Source: Chimonanthus salicifolius (taxonomy: Eukaryota > Streptophyta > Magnoliopsida > Laurales > Calycanthaceae). Taken from it: DNA of 64,000 nt. Made by a program: the position numbers and the translations under genes. The stretch lies in contig CM023539.1 in NCBI GenBank assembly GCA_013350335.1, forward strand, positions 30,366,631 to 30,430,630, in the 5' to 3' direction. The notes under the pieces are model-generated. The model saw only the letters and a list, made by a program, of their open reading frames with translations, had not been told where the DNA came from and made no database searches. Numbering within the stretch: position 1 is the stretch's first letter; every line of letters starts with the position of its first letter. Positions 1-9,879 of this stretch are shown here, piece after piece.

Positions 1-646
1 ACTATAGATAATAAAAAGAAAATTTTATGAAACATAATTGTCAAAATATCCTATTTTGAAGGGGTGATTCTATCGAAATTTCGATAAGGTCTCGAAACTT
101 TGAAAAAATTTGAGGTTTATCATAATCTCTTTCGGAGTAATTAGCAATTTATTCTCTTTGATGTTTATTTTAAAATGTGTCAACATTTTCAACATGATGC
201 ATTTGGATGATGGGTAAATTTTACAGGGGTTACTTGAGGTTTCCCTTGAGTAGAGATAACTGTAAGTAGGGGTAATCTGACATAACAATTCTATAAGAAT
301 TAATAATTTTTTTTTTAATTCATAGAATATAAAAAATAAAAATAAAATTTTATAAAATATAATTGTCAAAATATCCTATTTTTAAAGAGTGATTCTGTCC
401 ATTTCGAAAGGCTCTCGAAACTACAAAAGAGTTTGAAGTTAATGGTAATCTCTTTTGGGGTAATTAGCAACTTATTTTGTTGAATGTTTATTTTAAAAAT
501 TTGTCAATATTTTCAACGTGATACATTTGGATGAGGGGTAAATTTTGCAGGGGTTACCGGGGGTTACCCTTGAGTAAGGGTAACTGTACGCAGGGGTAAC
601 GTGACATATTAACAATTTTATGAGAATTAATATTTTTATTAAATTT
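1..646. repeat. Two tandem copies of a ~324-bp AT-rich unit
   Basis: Two direct copies follow each other, at about 1-323 and 324-646. Matching landmarks are the segment beginning at 20 and again near 343 (shared word AATTGTCAAAATATCC), and the GAT.CATTTGGATGA.GGG word at 196 and 520. Each unit ends in a cluster of GGGTTACC / GGGTAAC words. The copies differ at scattered bases, so the duplication is not recent. A reading frame on the minus strand (70-369) crosses it but has no recognisable domain. This may be the left arm of the inverted-repeat element described for 190-1075. Confidence 0.7.
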
Positions 647-1075
647 ATATAATATATTATAATTTTTTATGAAGAGATATGTTAGATGTTTTTTATTCAT
701 TCATTGGGATTTAAAATAATAATATATAAAAAAAATCTTTATTTATTATTTTAATGTTAGAATGCAAGTTTTCATTTTAAATTATAGTTATGAAAAATAA
801 TTTATAAAAAATAGATAATATTATTAGAATTTACTTCATGAATATTATTTAAAAATTATGTTTTATAAAAAATTTCAAAAACAATTAATATATCAGGTTA
901 CCCTTGCTTATAGTTACCAAACAAGATTTTTTACCTTTAGGGTAAGCTTTTACTTTACCACTGCAATTACCAAACAAGATAAGGTAATTCCAGTTTAATG
1001 ATGACCCCTACTCAAGGGTGACCCCTACTCGGAGTAACCCCTCTAAAATTTACCCCTAATCAAAATGCAGCCCTA
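190..1075. mobile_element. Candidate non-autonomous DNA element with long GGGTAA-rich inverted arms
   Basis: The plus-strand word series GGGTAAATTTT.CAGGGGTTAC..GGG (about 210-260 and again 535-600) recurs in reverse complement at about 1000-1062, where the strand reads ACCCCT..AAAATTTACCCCT. The right arm ends in TAATCAAAATGCAGCCC and the left arm carries the mirror word GATGCATTTGGATGA. Between them is an AT-rich core without a coding sequence. The element sits against an LTR fragment that begins at about 1080, so it may have inserted into that LTR. I cannot assign a superfamily and see no certain target-site duplication. Confidence 0.4.
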
Positions 1076-1079
1076 GGGT

Positions 1080-1979
1080 TTCTAAGAGATGAATGAATGG
1101 ATGTGATTGGATTACCTAATATCTAATGGCTAAGATGATCAATGCATGAAATGAATGCAAGGATTAATTGGCGATGCATGAATGAATACTAATCTAAGGT
1201 TAAGATGATCATGATGATGATGGATGATCTAGATCTAATGATAGATGAATGGATGTGTTAGATTTGATGGTGGAGGTAAGGTTTAACCTAATTGGGTATG
1301 TGAGATGGAAGGTTAAGATCTAAGATAGAAGTTGGATGGTGTGGATGTGAAGTTGGGTTATGGGTTTTGGACATAGGTAGTTGGGTTGGATTTAGGTAAA
1401 TTCAAAATGGACCATGGAGTTCATTGGACTTGGGCTTTGGATTTGGATGTAGATCTCAACTTAGGCTCATTTGAATTGGATTTGAGAGCTAGGGCCTTAG
1501 TTGGATTGAACTTGCACACTGGCCTGGCCCAAAGTGTGAATTGCCCATGGACTTGCATGTGGCTTGGCCCATTGAAGCTTTGTGGAGTATAACTTGGCCA
1601 ATTTGAACTGAGTATTGGCCCAATGACTTGAAATTCAGGATTTGACACTTGGATTACAACTTTTAACCTCTAGAATTAAATAATTATTCAGCCTTTTTAA
1701 ATCTAAAAATTATTAATTAATCATAGACTCTTATAACTGGACCTATATTAATTAATTTACATGAAAATCTTAGAAAGTGACATAAAATAATTATAATAAT
1801 TCTAGGTCTTTCATTTAAAGCTCTAAACTTACAATCTTATGTTGTTTTAACTTGATTTTCCTGAACTTTTCATTTTTTACTACAAACCTGACAAATTGCA
1901 TTAAATGCATCACTATATATAAAATTGAAGATTAACTAGCCCAATAATCAGGGGTAAAAATGTAAGATTTCAGTACTCA
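1080..1979 (-). mobile_element. Athila-type LTR fragment, U3 part
   Basis: Read on the minus strand this begins TGAGTACTGAAATC at 1979. It matches the starts of the LTRs at 14182 and 54949, and the alignment continues through a shared AATTAAATAATTA segment and a segment rich in TTGGGC / GGCCCA words. The same order is seen at 13356-14182 and in the split LTR 40865-54949. The fragment is cut at its low-coordinate end next to the GGGTAA-rich repeat. No PBS or PPT is adjacent, so it is a truncated LTR. The two overlapping small frames (1386-1592 plus, 1421-1648 minus) are chance frames inside it. Confidence 0.7.
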
Positions 1980-4455
1980 CAGGGTCTGTTCTGCTGTGTA
2001 AAGCCATGTTCAATGTACACTATGCAACTCATTTCATGGAAGTCACCCGAAAGAAAGAAGCGCCTGTTTCAAAGGGTGAACAAGGGGGTAAGCACTATAT
2101 TTCCTCTGAAACCAGAAAGATCAAATAGAAAAATCCCAAACTTCGACAATCAAAAGAACAATTGCACTAATAACAGAAATGTTTACAAGCTCTAATAGTA
2201 AACAAATGAATGATTAAAGGCTAAGCTACTTAAAGCGTAATGAGTGAAGATTACAATGAACAATAACAGAGAAAGGGTAAATTTGGATGATGTGAAGCGA
2301 TAGAAGGACGAAGAACAAAGGGCACGACAAAGGTCGTAGTATAATGTCCAAATTACACCACTGAATAGGTTAGTGAGTTATTTTTACGAGTCAAAGCTTG
2401 AGAAATTCTTACAGTAATAAAAAAGTTGTGATCATAGAGTGTAGTGAAGTTAATGCTCTTGGAGAACTTGTTATTTTTTGAAAGAATGTTTCATTTAGAT
2501 GACTAATATTATGTTATGTATTATTAAACTTCCCTAGTGCATTCTCTTTTAACTTCCCTAATTTAGTTGTATTGACTTCAATATAAGATTAGCCTTAGAA
2601 TCTTGGGGCATGCGTCATGATCTTGTTTTTATTTTTCTTTATTAACAAAGAGATATCATGGGTTTACCTTTTGGTTTGAGGTGATATGTTATTTAATGAA
2701 GAAGAACTTAGTAAACAATCACCTTGAATTGTATTCTATGAATAGAAGTGGACAGATAAATCGTACCCATTGGATGACAAGAAGTGGGAACTGTCCGTGC
2801 AATATAATATCTCAACTTGGAAATCAAGAATATATATCACCATTTAGGAGGGAACTGCCCTCACATTATTATATCTCAACTTGGTGAATTTGTTAACATA
2901 TCTATCACCTTTGGGAGGTTATGAAGGTGACGGCATCCATGGAAAACGCAGAAACCAACAATGGTGGCGATACAATGTTGTCATGATGTGAAGAAGTCAA
3001 CATGATAAAGAAGAAACAATCTCTATAAACAATGTACGCATCTGTTCATCAAATTTGTTGAGCGTGGGATTTGTAAACTACTGTTGGATATTCATGCTAG
3101 TACCAAGGTAGACACTGATTTGAAAATGTTGTGGAAATAGATCTAATTCATGGAACTGTTCCTATCTTATTCATTAAAAGGTAACATATATATAGACCTA
3201 CATACAAACATAGATAATCTCAATCTGTAATGAAACTTCATCTTTATCAAGTACAGATTAACTCAAAACTCGTAACAAGTCTATTATCTTAATCAGAGAC
3301 TGACATAAACTAGAATCGTAATTTAACAAGAACTCTTATCTATCCTAAGAAGGAAAGAATAGGGAGAATGAAGGGGTTCTCTTTCTCTCTATTTTGTATT
3401 TACTAAATGGAGAAAAAGTAGCCCCACTTTTCTCCTCATTTTCCCCTCCACGCAAATCAATTTACCTACAGAGGGAGGAGAAACCTTGGTTTCTCCACAT
3501 CATTCCTAGACCCTCTCTCTCTTTCATTTTATCTCTTACCTTTCATTTGTGATTATCGAATAAGATATTAGAGAATCACTCGGCAAGAGAATCCTCTATT
3601 TAGGAGAATCCCCCAAAAATCTCTCCTTTAAAAAATGTAGCCTAGAGTGCTATTTGAACGAAGCCATTAGCCATCAATCGCATTAATTGTTCATGAAGAG
3701 TATTATATTTGGCTTTGTCTAATGCTCTATCCTTCTCGACTCTCTGATTGAAGTTTAGTCCCTTCTCGAAAGTCAGCTTCCTCGCATGATGGTCACCGGT
3801 ATGACTATATTAGGATCTCCTCCTTTCTCTGTTGAACTACTTTATTTAATATCTTTGTAAGTAGTCTACCATACGTATTTCTTTCTAGGTGCATGCCCAT
3901 CGAGCCCATGAGAAAAAAAATTAGTTATCAAATCATCTATTCTTGCGTCATATATGTTTATTTTGATGTTAAAAGGATAGAACAAAGTCGGTAAATGCTT
4001 ATCGTTACAACTATGAAATTGAGAGTTTTAAGTGTTATGGGGGTGAGAAAATTGAGCTATGGAAACACTTTTCTCAATCCAGTGCTAATCTAAAACAGAT
4101 GAGATAAATATTTTAATGATGATCGACGATGACAATGATAGTAATGCTTCAATCCGTCTGATAAATAATTAGATAAATAGTTAGACAATATATATAGGCA
4201 GGTGTGTGGGGGGAGAGAGAAATAAGAGGGAGAGAGAGCTTGTATTACCTTCGTTTCATAAATGATCGCTCTTAGTGCAGCCACTCCCATCTTCACCTTG
4301 AATCATCAATGGATGTGGAAAGTTCCAGCAAAACGACACTAGTGTTGATTAGCTGATAACCATTTCATGGGACTGTTTTAAACAGCTTTAGCATTGACCC
4401 ATGAAGGGACAAATGAAGAGAATGATCTCGGTTGGGCGTGGAAGAAATTTGAAGT
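1980..4455. other. No gene identified; AT-rich interspersed DNA
   Basis: About 2.5 kb without a recognisable coding sequence. 2655-2885 holds an internal imperfect repeat (two versions of a GGGAACTG..ATAATATCTCAACTTGG segment near 2785-2820 and 2850-2882). A TATA-like TATATATAGACC near 3188 and the surrounding 3130-3320 segment look like an LTR promoter but have no partner. 3380-3620 is rich in CTCTTT/CCC words. The short reading frames (2013-2195, 2681-2887, 4090-4296) have no similarity that I recognise. Confidence 0.5.
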
Positions 4456-4650
4456 TGTAGAATAATAGACTAAAACCATCATCAAATAAAACCAAATTAC
4501 GTGGAAAATTTCTAAGAGAAAAATGACGAAAGAGAGAATTTTTTATTGTGTTGTGTTCACAAAATTTCAGGCAGTATATATAATTACAAATAGAGTCCTA
4601 AATACTTTAAGAGTCTCAAGTCTACTTGAACTCTCTCTCGTCAATCAATA
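4456..4650 (-). mobile_element. 3' LTR of a Ty1/copia relic
   Basis: Read on the minus strand, a purine tract TTGAGGAGGAG (4651-4661) directly follows the end of a copia RNase H coding relic and is followed by an LTR-like segment of about 195 bp. That segment has a TATATATAC box near 4575 and ends in TTCTACA at 4456. The order (RNase H end, PPT, LTR) is the normal 3' end of a copia element. No second LTR is present because the rest of the element was cut off at 4833 by another insertion. Confidence 0.55.
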
Positions 4651-4679
4651 CTCCTCCTCAAGTTGATGCAAAAATATTG

Positions 4680-4833
4680 ATGGGTCCTATCTTAGATAAT
4701 ATCTTTTGAAATTTTACAGCAGAAGACTTTTCGTGAAAATATCTGCTAACTGTTTATCACTGTGAAAAAATAGAGTATAAATTATATTAACTTGTACATT
4801 TTCTCAAACAAAGTGGTAGTCGACCTCAGTATG
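4680..4833 (-). pseudogene. Ty1/copia RNase H C-terminal relic
   Basis: Minus-strand translation gives HTEVDYHFV, a stop where the family has Arg (TGA for CGA), then ENVQV...DKQLADIFTK. This is the well-known C-terminal block of copia RNase H, which ends in a conserved ADIFTK motif. After that motif the frame shifts by one base and continues as a short Lys/Ile-rich tail before the PPT. Upstream coding sequence is missing: at 4833/4834 the gene is interrupted by the LTR of a different element, which begins TGATG. It is dead, because it has both a premature stop and a frameshift. Confidence 0.7.
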
Positions 4834-6175
4834 TGATGTAGGATCCATCAAACCCAACGACGTCTCAATTGAAGCTCGAGTGTACAAAATCAAGAAATTG
4901 ATCTCTCGAATCCATGATCGTATAGATGGAGGGAAGAGACGGCCCCACTTGAATGCCATGTCATCGCACTTGCAGGCCCCACTCAGAATGACATCATCAG
5001 TCTCAATCACCATCTCGTGGTCCCCACACGGTGTACATGGGTCGTTCAAACATGAAGCCAAAATCTAAAGACAATCCAAAAGTGAAAAAAAAATCTAGTG
5101 GCAAGATATCTAATGAAGGGTGGACTTCCATGTCCATAGCAAAATAATAGCATTACTCCAATGAGGTGTCGTTTCACATGAAATGTGAATGAGAGATGAT
5201 TTTGTGAAAAATAAAAGGCATGCATGCACTGTTAGCACCTAGCAACCCAACGAAAGAATTGAAGATAAGAAAGAATGGGAAAGAATGCCAGCACGTCCAA
5301 CACAACAGTAATCGGCTAAGAGGAAAATAAGAAAGAAGACAGCAGGATAATGAAGATATTAAAGAAAGAAATTTATCAGCTTAGGCTGGATAAAAGCCAG
5401 AGAAATCTGTTAAGGTTTTGGCCGATTTGAGAGAGATAAGAAGGTGAAGGATTGTCCGAGATTAAATTGCTATCTTAATTTTATTTTTTTTATTATTGAA
5501 AATAATGCCTTTAAATACATGTGGCCTGGCTTGTAATAGACAGATATTTTGATTTTAATTAATTCAGAAGAATTATCAAAAGCTAAGGCTTTCTCCCATA
5601 TTGGTGAGTTTTCATACCTATTGATTTTTAGTTTAGCATTGTGTTATATTAAATTCCACAAATAAGTTAAGTTTTCGGAAGGTTCTTCGAGTTCGAGACG
5701 AATTAGAGTGTGGGTGTACTAATCAAGCCAACTCCCAATTCCTCATTCATGTCAGCCAGAGAACGGCTAATTTCTTTGGTGAGGTTGATTCCGCCAATAG
5801 TCCCATTGAAATTAGGCCCACCTTCACTTTTCTTGAGAGTGATCGAGAGATTTGAGAGTGATCCTTTGGGTTTCAATCTTGAAATCCGTGATTTGGCTTA
5901 AAATCCCGAATCTAAAATTCAAAGTGTAGCTTGGCCTGCATCAAGTGGTAACTAGAGCCAGATTCCTACCGACTTGTTGGTTTGGAACCATTAATGTTTC
6001 TTGTTGAGCACTCGACTTTATGTTGAGATAGAACTTCAAGAATGCTGAGTGGTAGACTGAGGCCTGCCTCGATAGTCGTGGCGGAAACATAGGCAACCCG
6101 TCAGATTGAAAAGTTGGACTGACAGAGTGCAACACTCAAAAGAAATATTGAGGAAATTGTAGACTACGAGAAAAG

Positions 6176-6367
6176 TTGGAGAAGAGATCTAAGAAAAATA
6201 GATCTTCTTCTACAATAAGAACAAAGGAGAAAGAATTGGAAAGCTCAACTGGAATGCACAGAGGTGACCGTGGTTCGAGCACTCCAACTAAATTCTTTTT
6301 ATTTTTCTTTGAAAGACATGCAGTAAGTAAACCTATCGTTGATTGTTCACATGAGTTTGATGAATAG
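6176..6367 (+). CDS. Small unrecognised frame inside the non-autonomous element
   Basis: A 63-residue frame starting MEKRSKKNRSS. It is Lys/Arg/Ser-rich at the N-terminus and ends HEFDE. It lies between the PBS and PPT where gag would normally be. I recognise no gag, zinc-knuckle or other domain. It may be a decayed gag remnant or chance; there is no supporting copy in the window. Confidence 0.15.
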   Translation: MEKRSKKNRSSSTIRTKEKELESSTGMHRGDRGSSTPTKFFLFFFERHAVSKPIVDCSHEFDE

Positions 6368-6518
6368 TCAGTCTTCAATGATGAAATTTTGAGTTCTTCG
6401 GCAATGGACGAACAACTAGATTTACCTGGGCCAATGTACGGTGACTATGGAGACACTGACAATTTTGTTAATGTCTGACTTAGTCACATAGGTAAACGAG
6501 GATTCAGTTGATGGTGCA

Positions 6519-6776
6519 GTGGAAACAACAGTCGAAGATGAAAATTTGTTGGTCGGAAAGCAAATAGATAGCCCAGTTGAACTGGCATATCACACCGAGA
6601 TTGAGAATGCAGCGTCTATGAAACTAGAAAAATTGGTGACTATAGATGCGCTACGGAATCAATTGTCGAGTCAATTTGAGATTTGGAGGTGGTTGAGCAT
6701 TCAAAGAGATTGGTGGAGCCCCTTCGATCAATGCTTAATTTTGAAGAGATTGAGAAATTATTTCAACCCTATATAG
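6519..6776 (+). CDS. Small unrecognised frame inside the non-autonomous element
   Basis: An 85-residue frame (METTVEDENLLVG... to ...NYFNPI) in the second half of the internal region. It is acidic at the N-terminus and Trp-rich near the end. No domain is recognised. With the frame at 6176-6367 it may be a fragmented protein of the parent element. Coding status is uncertain; I list it because it lies between a matched pair of LTRs. Confidence 0.2.
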   Translation: METTVEDENLLVGKQIDSPVELAYHTEIENAASMKLEKLVTIDALRNQLSSQFEIWRWLSIQRDWWSPFDQCLILKRLRNYFNPI

Positions 6777-7342
6777 ACCTTGTTTGGACCCAATTTGTAC
6801 AAAATTCAAATAGTCGATATCCGTTGACTAACATTATGTTTGACTGATAAACTTCTACGAAAGGGCCCTGTAATGAAGTAGGAGGTGGTACCTACACTTT
6901 TGTACTAACACTCCAAAATCAGTCAAAGTGCCAATGAAGAACTTGCTGGCCGAAGGCGCGACTTGACACATCCCTCAAAACTCGATTAAACTCGAGGATG
7001 ACTTTCTTCCAACCGGGAGAGAATGATGTAGGAATCGGATCCATCAAACCCGACGACGTCTCAATTGAAGCCCAAGTGGTCAAAATCAAGAAATTGATCT
7101 CTCAAATCCATGATCGGATAAATGGAGGGAAGAGAGGGCCCCACTTGAATGCCACATCATCGTACTTGCAAGTCCCACTCAGAATGACATCAGCACTCTC
7201 AATCACCATCTCTGTGTCCCCACACGGTGTACACAGGTTGTTCAAACAGGAAGCCAAAATCGAAAGACAATCCAAAAGTGAAAAAATAAATAAAATCTAG
7301 TGGCAAGATATCTAATGGAGGGTGGACTTCCATGTACATAAA

Positions 7343-8058
7343 TGTTAGAGTCCCGGCTTGCCTAGTCACCTATTTGTCAATTCCATGACTTAGGTGAAGA
7401 ATTTGTTTGGAAGGTTGAACCAAGAATACAAGACTCAAGGAGTGATGAAGATTGAATCAAGAACTTTGAAAATGGAAAATCACGTGCAAGATTCATCATC
7501 ATCATGTGTATGATAATTACAAAGGTAAATTGACTCTATATGACTTTATGTGGAACCCAAAAACTTAGGATGACCTTACTTAGGCTTAGAACTCAAATTG
7601 GTAAAACATAAACCAAGCCTAGAGAAAATGGACCAAAGCCTTTGAGCACTGTTGAACTTATCTTGAAAAATATGGTTAGTCAAAATGTCATGACTTGCAA
7701 GATTTTTTCACTCTATCAAATGAGGTAATCAATGGAAAAACCACCATGTTTGGATAGAGCATTGAAATATCTTTTCGTTGACACCAAGAACACTCAAATC
7801 GAAGTTCGGGAGCCCAAGATATGGCCATTTTAGTGGAGAACAATCTTTCTGGAAACTGTTAGAATGATTGATCGTGAAACGACGACCCATCGCCGGCGAT
7901 CGATCGCCAAATGACAATCAATTGTCTTGAAAAAGACATGTTCTGAATGGAAAAACATTGTCTTTTTGGACTGTTCTCAAGACGATCCAATCGCGATGAC
8001 GATCGATCTTCTGGAACAGATGACGATCAATCGTGGCAACGATCGATCGTCTGGAACA
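7343..8058 (+). mobile_element. SIRE/Maximus-type LTR, 5' ~715 bp only
   Basis: It begins TGTTAGAGTCCCGGCTTGCC and matches, over its first ~200 bp, the minus-strand starts of the LTRs ending at 23572 and 29508 (for example the shared words TTTGTCAATT and ATGACTTAGGTGAAG). In the copy at 29508 this end is preceded by a PPT, which proves it is the LTR start. The distal part is rich in CGATCGATCGTC-like palindromic words, as in the other copies. It is broken at about 8058 and joined directly to Tekay pol, so a deletion or rearrangement removed the rest of both elements. Confidence 0.75.
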
Positions 8059-9819
8059 GCCGCAGTAGTCTGCGCTCTCAAAAGTTGGAGACATTATCTA
8101 TATGGCGAGAAATTTGAAGTGTTTTCAGATCATAAGAGCTTGAAATACTTGTTTGATCAGAAAGAGCTCAACTTGAGGCAGCGCAAATGGATGGAATATC
8201 TGGCGGATTATGAGTTCGCACTTCGTTGTCACCCTGGCAAGGCGAACAAGGTGGCAGATGCCCTCAGCCGTTTATCACATGCATTAGTGGCATGTTTGAT
8301 CCAGACAAAATGGGAGATGCTGAATACCATTCGAGAGTTTAAACTTTACCTCAATAACCATGGGACTATATACAATTTGATCATATGGTCCAACATGGTT
8401 ACCAAGATTGAACAGGAACAACATACAGACTCGGAGGTGGAGGAAATCTGGGCCAAGATGTCTACTGGTGAAATCATACCGGAATGGGAATTACGACCGG
8501 GACAGGGTCTTCTATTCCTAGGAAGGATTTATGTACCTAAGAGCTGCAGAAAAGAGTTATTGGTTGAGGCACATCAGACCAAACTCTCTATTTATTCGGG
8601 CAGCACTAAGATGTATCACGACCTGAAGAGACATTATTGGTGGCACGGGCTCAAAAGAGATGTGGCAGAATTTGTAGCACATTGCTTAACTTGTCAACAG
8701 GTTAAGACGGAACATCAGAAGCCACCAGGGTTACTCAAACCCTTACCAGTACCGGAATGGAAATGGGAGCACATATCCATGGATTTTGTGACAGGGTTAC
8801 CAAGGTCATCAAAGGGCAACGATGCGATATGGGTCGTGGTAGACCGACTGACCAAGTCTACACATTTTATTCCCATCAAGATGACAGACTCATCTGAGAC
8901 TTTGGGTCGGCGGTATATTAGGGATATCATCAGATTGCATGGTATACCTCGGACTACTGTGTCTGACAGAGATGGTCGATTCACAGGCAGAGTATGACAG
9001 AGCATGCAGGTGGCCATGAGAACAGACTTATTGATTAGTACAACATTCCATCCACAGATTGGTGGACAGTCTGAGAGGACAATACAGACACTGGAGGATA
9101 TGCTGAGAGCATGTATGCTAGATTTCAAGGGTGGATGGGAGGATCATTTGCCGTTGGTAGAATTCTCATACAACAACAGTTACCAGGCAAGCCTCCAGAT
9201 GGCACCATTTGAGGCATTATATGGTAGACCATGAAGATCACCAGTGTGTTGGATAGAGGCCGGTGAGCCTGCACTGATTGGACCTGAGTTGGTTGCAGAG
9301 ACTACAGCGCAGATACAATTGATATGACAACACTTATTGACTGCGCAAAGTCGTCAGAAGAGTTATGCTGACAAGAGAAGGAGGTTCCTTGAATTTGAAG
9401 TGGGAGACATGGTGTTCTTGAAAGTCTCGCCACGGAAGGGACACATGAGATTTGGAAAGAAAGGGAAATTATCACCAAGATATGTGGGACTGTTTTCAAT
9501 CATAAGAAGGATGGGGGACGTGGCTTATCAATTGGCACTCCCATCATGGTTGGCATCTTTACACGATGTGTTCCATATATCGATGTTGAGGAAGTATAAT
9601 CCTGATCTTTCTCACGTACTGAACGTACAAGACATAGAGGTCTAGAGAGACGTGACATACGTCGAGAAGCCTGTCCGAGTGGTGGACACAGAACAAAGGG
9701 TGTTACGGAACCGAGCGATCCAGTTTGTCAAGGTAGTATGGGATCGACATGGCATTGAGGAAGCCACATGGGAACTCGAGTCGGAAATGAGGAAAGCTCA
9801 TCCTGAGCTATTTATGTAA
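8059..9819 (+). pseudogene. Tekay chromovirus pol relic: RNase H, integrase, chromodomain
   Basis: One frame runs from RNase H to the end of pol with four in-frame stops (8995-8997, 9232-9234, about 9325-9327, 9643-9645). Blocks in order are: RNase H C-terminal half ([20 protein letters not shown], then ADALSR, about 8075-8270); integrase zinc finger (HCLTCQQ near 8680); integrase core with MDFVTG Asp, VSDRD Asp and GQSERTIQT Glu; GPY/F-like C-terminal segment (9400-9630); and a chromodomain ending ATWELESEMRKAHPELF (9660-9816). The chromodomain and the LTR ends place it in the Tekay clade. RT, protease and gag are missing upstream. The first 44 codons of the open frame starting at 7927 come from the adjacent SIRE LTR. 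Confidence 0.9.
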
Positions 9820-9857
9820 ATGTTTGAAACCCTACTTCACTCGATTTTCGGGAAGAA

Positions 9858-9879
9858 AATTTTAAAAAGAGGGTTGTAT
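9858..9879 (+). promoter_or_regulatory. Polypurine tract of the Tekay element
   Basis: A purine-rich run ending AAAAAGAGGGTTGTAT lies immediately before the LTR start TGTAACACC at 9880 and ~40 bp after the pol stop codon. This is the expected primer site for plus-strand DNA synthesis and fixes the LTR's left edge and sense. Confidence 0.65.

Larger units (their letters stand above)
4834..7342 (+). mobile_element. Non-autonomous gypsy-like LTR retrotransposon (LARD-type), 3' LTR truncated
   Basis: The 5' LTR is 4834-5943 (1,110 bp, TGATG...CATCA). It is followed by a PBS-like TGGTAACTAGAGCC at 5946, close to the initiator-Met complement TGGTATCAGAGC. The internal region is 5944-7023, and a purine-rich GGGAGAGAA precedes the 3' LTR, which starts TGATG at 7024. 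The first ~315 bp of both LTRs align well (4834-5145 against 7024-7342). The 3' LTR is cut at 7342 by a SIRE-type LTR. A TATA-like TTTAAATAC near 5511 would be the promoter. There is no RT, RNase H or integrase, so any movement would need proteins from another element. The insertion disrupts a copia RNase H gene. Confidence 0.75.

Noticed and set aside
6998..7300. 100-residue plus frame (MTFFQPGEND...)
   Set aside because: It starts at the end of the internal region and reads through the PPT into the 3' LTR. The second copy of that LTR (4880-5068) gives a matching frame for the same trivial reason.
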